From Cymodocea nodosa (Eukaryota > Streptophyta > Magnoliopsida > Alismatales > Cymodoceaceae), in contig CM072341.1 in assembly GCA_036874045.1 (NCBI GenBank), positions 10,056,501-10,120,500 of the forward strand: a DNA stretch of 64,000 nt, given 5' to 3'. A program made the translations under genes and the position numbers. This document shows, piece after piece, positions 56,675 through 64,000 of the stretch. A model generated the notes under the pieces. That model ran no database searches and was not told the origin of the DNA. It worked only from the letters and a program-made list of their open reading frames with translations. How positions within the stretch are numbered: position 1 is the first letter of the stretch; every line of letters starts with the position of its first letter.

Positions 56675-57850
56675 TCAAGTGTAAGAAGGCTCATCTAAAG
56701 TAATATCTCCACCACCATAAGGCTTCTTATCAGATAAGAATAATTTCAACCAATGACCATTAACCTTAAAAATGTCCCCCCTTTTCATATTTTCTATATC
56801 TACTGCACCATGGGGATAAACTTTCTTAACTAAATAAGGTCCAGTCCATCGAGATCTAAACTTCCCAGGAAAAATGTGCAATCTTGAATTATATAATAGA
56901 ACCTTTTGGCCTATCACAAATTCTCTCCTCAAGATATGCTTATCATGAAATATTTTGGCCTTTTCTTTTGCAATTCTAGAATTCTCATATGCCTCATGAT
57001 GGATTTCTTCCAATTCAAATAAGTCTAGTCTCCTCTTCTTCTTTGCTGCCTCTAAATCCAAATTAAATCTTTTTATTGCCCACATAGCTCTATGTTCTAA
57101 TTCTATGGGCAAATGGCAGGCTTTACCATATATAGTCCTGAAAGGAGACATCCCAAGGACAGACTTATGGGTAGTTCTGTAAGCCCACAAAGCTTCATCT
57201 AATCTATCTACCCAGTCTTTCCTAGATGGTCCAACAGTCTTTTCTAAGATACTTTTGATTTGTCTATTAGCATTCTCAACTTGTCCATTTGTTTGTGGGT
57301 GATAAGGAGTAGCCATTTTATGTGTAACCCCATATTTTCTCATTAATATCTCAAAGCTCTTGTTACAAAAATGGGTTCCTCTATCACTCACTATAGCCCT
57401 AGGAACACCAAATCGAGCAAAGATGTTGGACTTAAGAAAGGATATCACTACTTTTGAATCACATGTGCAGGTAGGAATAGCTTCAATCCACTTGGAGACA
57501 TAATCTATGGCTAAAAGGATATATAGATAACCCCTAGAATTTGGAAATAGTCCCATAAAATCTATCCCCCACACATCAAGCAACTCAACTTCTATAATAA
57601 GCGAAAGCAGCATCATACTTTTTCTAGTAAGTCTACCCACTTTCTGGCATTCACCACACTGCTTAACAAATGAATGTGCATCCCTGAATAATGTAGGCCA
57701 ATAGAAACCACACTGAAGTACCTTTGCAGTAGTTTTCCCTGAACCTAAATGACCACCTGTAGCTTGGTCATGGCAAAAGGAAAGCACACTACTGACCTCA
57801 GTGTCAAGAATGCATCTCCTTAACACACAATCAGGCCCAAACTTGAACAA
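56675..57850 (-). pseudogene. Gyp-3 integrase
   Basis: An open stretch of 391 codons. HHCC finger: HDQATGGHLGSGKTTAKVL then CGECQKVGR. Core: [12 protein letters not shown] (Asp), [10 protein letters not shown] (Asp), NGQVENANRQIK (Glu). The C-terminal domain reads RSRWTGPYLVKKVYPHGA and ends LDEPSYT; no chromodomain. It is open in itself, but the upstream part of pol is interrupted (stop at 57905), so I call it part of a pseudogene. Similar in length and ending to Gyp-1 integrase. Confidence 0.88.
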
Positions 57851-60360
57851 ATATGGATCATCCCAATAATATTCTCTAGTCTTGGCTAAAAATCTCTTTT
57901 TCTCTTAAGTCGACCACTTACTAGGCATTTGATTTGTCACCAAAAAGTTGACGATATCAACATACCAAAGAACAGCACTGATGGCCATAACTTGCTCATC
58001 AGAAAAAGCATCGTCTATAACTATCTCATCCTGTGGTATAACTATTCTAGACAAGTGATCCGCTACAACCTTTTCACATCCTTTCTTATTTCTAATCTCT
58101 ATATCAAATTCTTGCAACAGAAGGACCCATCTAATAAGACGTGCTTTCGCATCCTTCTTAGCAAAAAGATACTTAATTGCAGAATGGTTAGTATATACTA
58201 TAACATGAGAACCTAGCAAATATGGTCTAAATTTCTCTAATGCATAAACTACAACTAGAAATTCTTTCTCCATCACTGTATAGTTCAATTGGGCATGATT
58301 TAAAGTTTTGCTAGCATAGTAAACTACCCGAGGTAAGCTATCTATACTTTGTCCTAAAGCTACACCTAATGCAAAATCTGATGCATCACACATCAGCTCA
58401 AAAGGCAAATCCCATCACGGAGGATGGACAATAGGTGTAGACGATAATGCAAGCTTAAGTTGATCAAAGGCCTTTCTACATTCTAATGTAAATTCAAATT
58501 TATGGTCCTTAGTCAACAATTATGTCAAAGGTTGGGTAATTTTACTAAAGTCTTTAATAAACCTTCTATAAAAACCTGCATGCTCAAGGAATGCTCTAAC
58601 ATCCTTAATATTTTAAGGGAATGGTAGACCTAAAATAACAGCTATTTTGGCTTGATCTACTTCCAAACCCTTCTTAGACACTATATGTCCTAAAACAACT
58701 CCTTTTTGAACCATGAAATGGCATTTCTCCCAATTCAGAATGAAGTGCTTCTCCCTACATCTAATCAAAACTGTCTCCAGGTGAGATAAACAAGAATCAA
58801 AAGACTCCCCATAGACTGAAAGATCATCCATGAAGATCTCTAAGAATCTATCAATCATATCAAAGAAGACAGCTGTCATGCATCTCTAAAAGGTCGTCGG
58901 TGCGTTGCATAAACCAAACGTCATGTGTTTAAATGCAAACATACCAAAAGGACAAGTGAAAGTACTCTTCTCTTGATCCTCAAGAGCTACGGGAATCTGA
59001 TTGTACCTAGAATAACCGTCTAGAAAGCAATAAACTTCTTGCCCCGCTAATCTTTCTAACATTTGATCTACAAAAGGTAGAAGAAAATGATCCTTCCAAG
59101 TGGCAACATTTAACTTCCTATAATCTACACACACACGCCACCTAGTTTGCAATATAGTAGGTATTAATTCTTTCTGACTATTTTCAACTACGGTTATTCT
59201 TGATTTCTTGGGTACTACATGAAGGGGACTAACCCATGGACTATCAGAAATAGGATAAATGATATCATGGTCAAGCCACCTAAGAATTTCTTTTTTAACT
59301 ACCTCCTTCATGGCAGGGTTTAATCTTCTTTGAAAGTCTCTAGTAGGAATTATATTAGGGTCCACCCTAATTCTATGTTGAGTTATACTAGGACTTAATC
59401 CTTTAATATCGGTCATGGTCCATCCTATGGCCTCCTTATGTCTCTTTAGAACCACTAATAAAGCCCTCTCCTGATCACTAGATAACTCAGCAGAAATGAT
59501 AACAAAGAGAGTCTCATTGTGTCCTAAATAAACATATTTAAGATTTTTAGGTAGAGGTTTTAATTCTAGTACAGGTGGTTCTATAATTAACAGTTTCAAA
59601 ATATTTTCTAGCCTATCTCGTAATGATTCATTAGAACATACTAGATCTACATTGTGAATACTATCTATACTGACCACATCTTCTATAGAATCTAAAGACT
59701 TTAATAAAGAATTTTCTACAATGTCATCTAATGTAGAGTCTTCATCTAAAATCTTATCCTCTAAAATCTCTATTAAATTTACATTTACTCAGTCATTTGA
59801 GGAACTAGACTCAGAACTAAAAATGTTCAACTCTACCCTAGAGTCACCATATGAAATATGCAATGATCCATCTCTACAACCTATCATAGCATCAGATGTC
59901 GCTAAAAATGGTCGTCCTAAAATCAAAGGGACAAAATCTTTCTTTCCATGTGATGGTTGATTTTCTAAAACTATAAAATCTATAGGGTAGATAAAGTCTT
60001 TAATTTTAATTAATATATTTTCTATTATGCCTAAGGGGGTTCTTATGGACCTATTAGCTAATTGGATAAAAATGCTAGTCGACCTTAATCCATCCAATCC
60101 TAAGTCCACATAAACACTAGAAGACATGGCATTAACCCCAGCTCCTAAGTCTATTAAGGCCTTGTCAAAATACTTGTTTCCTATTGTATAAGAAATGGTT
60201 GATGTACCAGGATCTCCATTTTTTCTAGGAATGCTATCAAAAAAATAAGAACTCATAACTTCAGCTAAATATACTTTCTTAGGCAATTTCCTAGACCTTT
60301 TCCTTGTACATAATTCTTTTAGAAATTTAGCATAGGAGGGAATCTATTGGATTGCATCTA
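57851..60360 (-). pseudogene. Gyp-3 protease, reverse transcriptase and RNase H
   Basis: Minus-strand pieces: INIPLLDAIQ then TAG at the 5' edge (about 60350); protease with DLGAGVNAMSS (60180-60120) and LILGRPFLATS; RT from KWLDHDIIYPISDS-like residues through [31 protein letters not shown] and FMDDLSVYG (58830); RNase [26 protein letters not shown] and VADHLSR. Stops or frameshifts lie near 59789, 58880, 58613, 58408 and 57905. It is a plant non-chromovirus gypsy pol of the same broad type as Gyp-1 but with many substitutions. Confidence 0.85.
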
Positions 60361-60381
60361 ATAGTGGAATGTTAATCCTCA

Positions 60382-62343
60382 TGTTTAGAATGAAAAAGTG
60401 CATAATATTAACGATTATATGATGGTTAATTACATAATTTTTAGCTTATCATATGAAAATTAAGTCATTATGTTATAATTGCACTGTTATATGCTTTAAT
60501 AAAAGAATCTGCATAATTCTAGGAAATTAGTGTTAATTTAGTACATTTATGAACTATCGGTCAATTGCAAGCTGTGAAATTCTTTAGTATCCGAATTTTC
60601 TGTTATTTCGGAGAGTTACGTTTAATGTACCGGATAGTTATGTTTTAAATGCTTAAAGAATATTTTATTGTTTCCTGGATTACACATGTTGAAACTACAA
60701 TGCATGACTTAAGTGGATTTTTGGTAAGTTATCTCTTAACTATCCGAAATGCATTTGAGCATCAGATAGCTAGGTTCGTAAGTGTCTGAAATATTTGAAC
60801 CGATTAAGATAGAATTATGCACGTGTTGAATTTAAATGCTTTAGTATATCACGTGAGATGCACATGTATAACTCGTTAAGTTAGCATAACTGTACGCGTT
60901 AAGTTACATGAATACACACTAAGGTAACACGTTAGGTTAGCAACTTATTTCTTTAGTGCACGTTTTTTTTAGTTAAATCAACGAAGTAAGTCCGTTGAGT
61001 TATCTGTAACTCCACAGACCATTTATTTTTTAATATGCCACTATAGCGGTTACAAAAATAGGACATTCGAAGGAAAACCACAATTGCACGTATCACGTAG
61101 GAAATCGCTCGTGGAAGGAAGAAGAAATCACCATCGTTAATATGAACAAAGGAAATCCAACCGATCATCAAAGTAGAAGCAGTTACTACTAAGAAATATA
61201 AAAGAAAAGGAGAAAAAACAAAGAGGTGTGTGGCTAGTGTGTGTGCAAAGGAGGAGGACCACGCTAACTACAGGCAACGACAAATGTTCCACACCAACCA
61301 TCACCACCACCACCATAATCACCAACCATCAGAGGTCTATGAGGATACTTTCCTAATGTCAAGTTGATTCTGAGCCAAACATGGTGCCTGATAACCACTG
61401 TGAGGAGTGATCGCATCGCGGGAAAGGAAGCCATTTTCACCAAGCACCGACTCATATCGCAGGAGATTGTAAAGCTTTTAGCCTTAGTTTCGGGTTGATG
61501 CCAATATGCTGAAGAGGAGATCAACTTGCAATTCTGGACTCGCGATTCTACAGGGAGAGGAGATAGAATTGTAAGTGGTTAAATTTTCAATGGTGTAATC
61601 GCGTCGCATGTAGTGACGGAAGTTTTTACTATCGATAGATATTACTTTTACATTTCACCTTTCGCCCATTTTCATGATCATATCAAAACAAAAATACCAA
61701 AAACAACTTATCTATGTTTATAGTTAGTATTTGAGTGTTGTATTGTTTGTTTTGTATCGTGATTAATGTTATCATTGTCAGTGTTTTAAATGTTTCATGT
61801 TTGTTTAATTTAGAAAATAGAAAATAGTTTTATAGTTTACTGAAATTGAATCGTTCCTAATACTTAAAGATTTTAATGGTTATTGTTTGAAATATCTGAA
61901 TGTTAGTGTTGCTGAATGATAAATCTAATATTAACTAGCATTAAAGAGCTTAATTGATGTTATTTACAATTTGTGGAACCGCCCAATGGTTAGCCAAATT
62001 CCTTTGTAAATAGCAGTATTAAACTGGATAGATAGCTTCGTCGAGTTACTTCAATTCCACGAGGTTAGTTTGTTGAGTTAGCTATAACTCAACGAAGTGC
62101 TTACTGGATATATAAATTTCATTATTAAAAATAGAACAGTACACAATTCTTCCTCAATTCTCTATAGGACCGGCCTGTACTTGCACACAAATACAATATA
62201 CACTATGCACTTGCGGTTAAAATATAAATTGGAATTAATATCTAATTTGTGTGAAAGATTATTTGTTGACTTCTAAAAAGGAATTACTGATAAGCATAAA
62301 GATAAATTAACTAAGTTACAAATAGAAGTTAACAAGATAAACA
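60382..62343 (+). repeat. Gyp-4 5' LTR
   Basis: TGTTTAGAATG to GATAAACA, 1962 bp. It keeps the ATCCGAA/TCGGATAG-rich segment like Gyp-2. Its region 60845-60950 is the best gypsy match to the copia U3 (26505-26600). Palindrome units at 60970-61018 and 62035-62098. Confidence 0.9.
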
Positions 62344-62350
62344 AGTTTTC

Positions 62351-62368
62351 TAGCACCGTTGCCGAGGA
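62351..62368 (+). other. Gyp-4 primer binding site, tRNA-Asp
   Basis: TAGCACCGTTGCCGAGGA, three changes from the tRNA-Asp complement, all of the transition type; 7 bases after the LTR. Confidence 0.82.
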
Positions 62369-62451
62369 ATTTGAGTAGTTAAGCAATTGTAAGTGCTGTT
62401 TCATTTTAATAGTAAGAGGGGTATTGTGTGTTTTCTTCTATAATTGAGAAT

Positions 62452-63432
62452 ATGGCATATGCTTATGCTCAAAGATTTTTGAAACCTGTAGTTAGCATAT
62501 GTGAATTCTGCAGATTGGATGGTCACGACATCTCTAATTGTTTGAAACTAAGACATTTGCAAATGGTTAGAGCACATGAATAATAGATGAATTGGTATTC
62601 AATATAATAAAGCTGAGTATGAGAATCCTATAGTTTACCTAACTGATGGTCAGCTTAGAATGTGTAATATGTTGAGAGACAATGACGTTTGGGATAGGTA
62701 TGACAGACTGGAGCGTAGTTTAGAACAAAACATGGACAAACTAAAACAATATATGTGTCAACAACAAGAAGTCAACCAATTAAACTATAAGGAAACATAT
62801 TCAGAACCTAAAATTGATATTATATATGAAACTGAAAAAACTATAATGAAAATCAATCAAAAATTGAATGTAATGAGATTAGATGATCTAGAAAGAAAAC
62901 AAAAAGCATTGGATGAGTTTACAATGAAATTACAAGTTATGCAACAGGACAATACAAATGAAAACTTTAATATTATAGATTTGCATAATTTTCAAGACAT
63001 ACAAACAACAAAGAATACCAATGCAATAGAATTTAAAGAATGCAATTTAAAACTAAAGATAATAATCACGAAAATGAAATACAAGAAAGTAACGAAAATC
63101 TGAAAGATGTATGTATAACATTAAGATCTAGAACTAATATACCATCAAGAATTCAAAAAGAAAGTAATATAAAGATGGGTAAGAACACAAATCAAAATGA
63201 TAATGAAAATATAATATCTGAAAATATAGAAATCAATGAAGAAAAGTTTGAATCAAAAAATGAGACTAAAAATGATCAAACAAATCAAATGAAAGAAAAA
63301 GAATCTTTTAAATCACAATCATTAGTACCCTATCCTGAAATATTACAACAAACATTTCCTGAAAAACAAGAAAAAATCAGAGAAATTTTTGAAAAAGTAC
63401 AAGTTAACATTCCTTTGCTAGACTTATTGTAG
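62452..63432 (+). pseudogene. Gyp-4 zinc-knuckle ORF
   Basis: ATG at 62452 (MAYAYAQRFLKPVVSI), knuckle CEFCRLDGHDISNC, then LKLRHLQ. Two adjacent stops follow near 62581, a frameshift, a readable stretch 62660-63060 (RYDRLERSLEQNMDKL, QQEVNQLNYKETYSEP), another frameshift near 63060, and a last part to the [11 protein letters not shown] motif with TAG at 63430. As in Gyp-1, no capsid domain lies between PBS and knuckle. Confidence 0.8.
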
Positions 63433-64000
63433 ATAATGCCACCTTGTGCTAAATTTCTGAAGGATTGGTGTACTAAGAAAAGAGTGCGAAAAATTTTAAA
63501 GAAAGTCTTTTTAGCTGAGCAAAGTAGTTCCCTATTTCTGCCACAAATTCCTAAAAAGTTATCTGATCTTGAAATTCCTGTTATATCATGCACCATAGAA
63601 AATACCATTCTAGAAAGAACCTTAATAGGCTTAGGTGCAAGTATAAATGTTATGCCAAGTGATATATTTGCATCCTTAGGATTAGAAGGCTTAATCCCTA
63701 CTAGGACTATTATTCAATTAGCAGATATAAGTATAAGATACCTTAGAGGAAAAATAGAGGATGTCTTAATTAAAATCAAAAACTTCATATATCCTATTGA
63801 TATTGTAATTTTGGATTCCCAACAAATTAAGCATAAAAATAGTGATGCATCTTTAATTTTGGGAAGACCATTTTTAGCAACATCAGGGGCTGTTATAAAT
63901 TATAAAAGTGGAGTAATGAAGTTATCATATGGCAATGAGGATACTCAATTAAACATTTTCAAACCAGGAAAGTTTGAGGAGTTAGAAAGTCCTTACATAC
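63433..64000 (+). pseudogene. Gyp-4 protease, beginning of pol
   Basis: Continues the same frame: [32 protein letters not shown], then the active-site region as IGLGASINVMPS, where the catalytic Asp is replaced by Gly, so protease is inactive. LILGRPFLATSGAVI follows. A frameshift near 63985. RT would lie outside the window. Confidence 0.85.

Larger units (their letters stand above)
54882..60381 (-). mobile_element. Gyp-3: gypsy element of another subfamily, pol followed by gag
   Basis: Minus-strand order: protease, RT, RNase H, integrase (60360-56675), then gag with zinc knuckle (56367-55069). No LTR, PBS or polypurine tract lies in the roughly 300 bases between them, so these are not two tandem elements. 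The protease start is cut by the Gyp-4 LTR at 60382, the gag side by Cop-4 at 54881. Clearly diverged from Gyp-1. Confidence 0.82.
60382..64000 (+). mobile_element. Gyp-4: 5' end of a third copy of the Gyp-1 family
   Basis: 5' LTR, tRNA-Asp PBS, zinc-knuckle ORF and protease in the Gyp-1 order; runs off the window. It is inserted into the protease start of Gyp-3, and CCTCA (60377-60381) should be repeated after its 3' LTR outside the window. Confidence 0.9.

Noticed and set aside
54882-60381. Gyp-3 pol and gag as two separate tandem elements
   Set aside because: Only about 300 bases separate them, with no LTR, PBS or polypurine tract.

Overview
This window looks like a transposon-dense block of a flowering-plant nuclear genome, probably a eudicot; I cannot name the species. 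The DNA is AT-rich. Almost every recognisable coding stretch belongs to an LTR retrotransposon, the retrotransposons sit inside one another, and priming sites match plant tRNA-Asp (gypsy-type) and initiator tRNA-Met (copia-type). I see no ordinary host gene, tRNA, rRNA or CRISPR array.

Layout. Cop-1 (+, Ty1/copia, Sirevirus-like) runs from before base 1 to 27688. It is split by a complete Ty3/gypsy element, Gyp-1 (1611-18122, 5-bp target duplication AGAGT), and its accessory ORF is broken by a foreign LTR (21638-23871). Next come a Sirevirus RNase H remnant (28745-29137, minus), a Tork/TNT1-like copia (Cop-3, 29138-32110, minus), the 3' half of a second gypsy copy (Gyp-2, 32111-40041), an LTR fragment (40042-40530, minus) and a minus-strand Sirevirus (Cop-4, 40531-54881). 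Cop-4 is split by a scrambled plus-strand Sirevirus (Cop-5, 43516-52676). A gypsy element of another subfamily follows (Gyp-3, minus, 54882-60381), and the 5' end of Gyp-4 (+, 60382 onward) runs off the window.

The interesting part is the gypsy family Gyp-1/2/4. Gyp-1 reads: 5' LTR, tRNA-Asp PBS, zinc-knuckle ORF, protease-RT-RNase H-integrase, an accessory ORF, a gag capsid-type ORF lacking its zinc knuckle, an F-box gene of about 375 codons, 3' LTR. Gag is thus split, with its capsid part moved behind pol, and a host-type F-box gene occupies the place where some plant elements carry an envelope-like gene. Gyp-2 repeats the accessory ORF-gag-F-box-LTR order with a second open F-box copy. Gyp-3, a different subfamily, also has gag behind integrase.

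Gyp-1/2 also share three modules with the copia Sireviruses Cop-1/Cop-5, although the two superfamilies have unrelated pol order: a homologous accessory ORF, about 1 kb of 3' noncoding DNA (about 90% identical in its best 200 bp), and a U3 block of about 130 bp. Both carry arrays of short palindromes built on AACTCAACG/CGTTGAGTT. The simplest reading is module exchange between gypsy and copia elements in the same genome, followed by long-term vertical maintenance of the F-box gene. All identities here are by eye.
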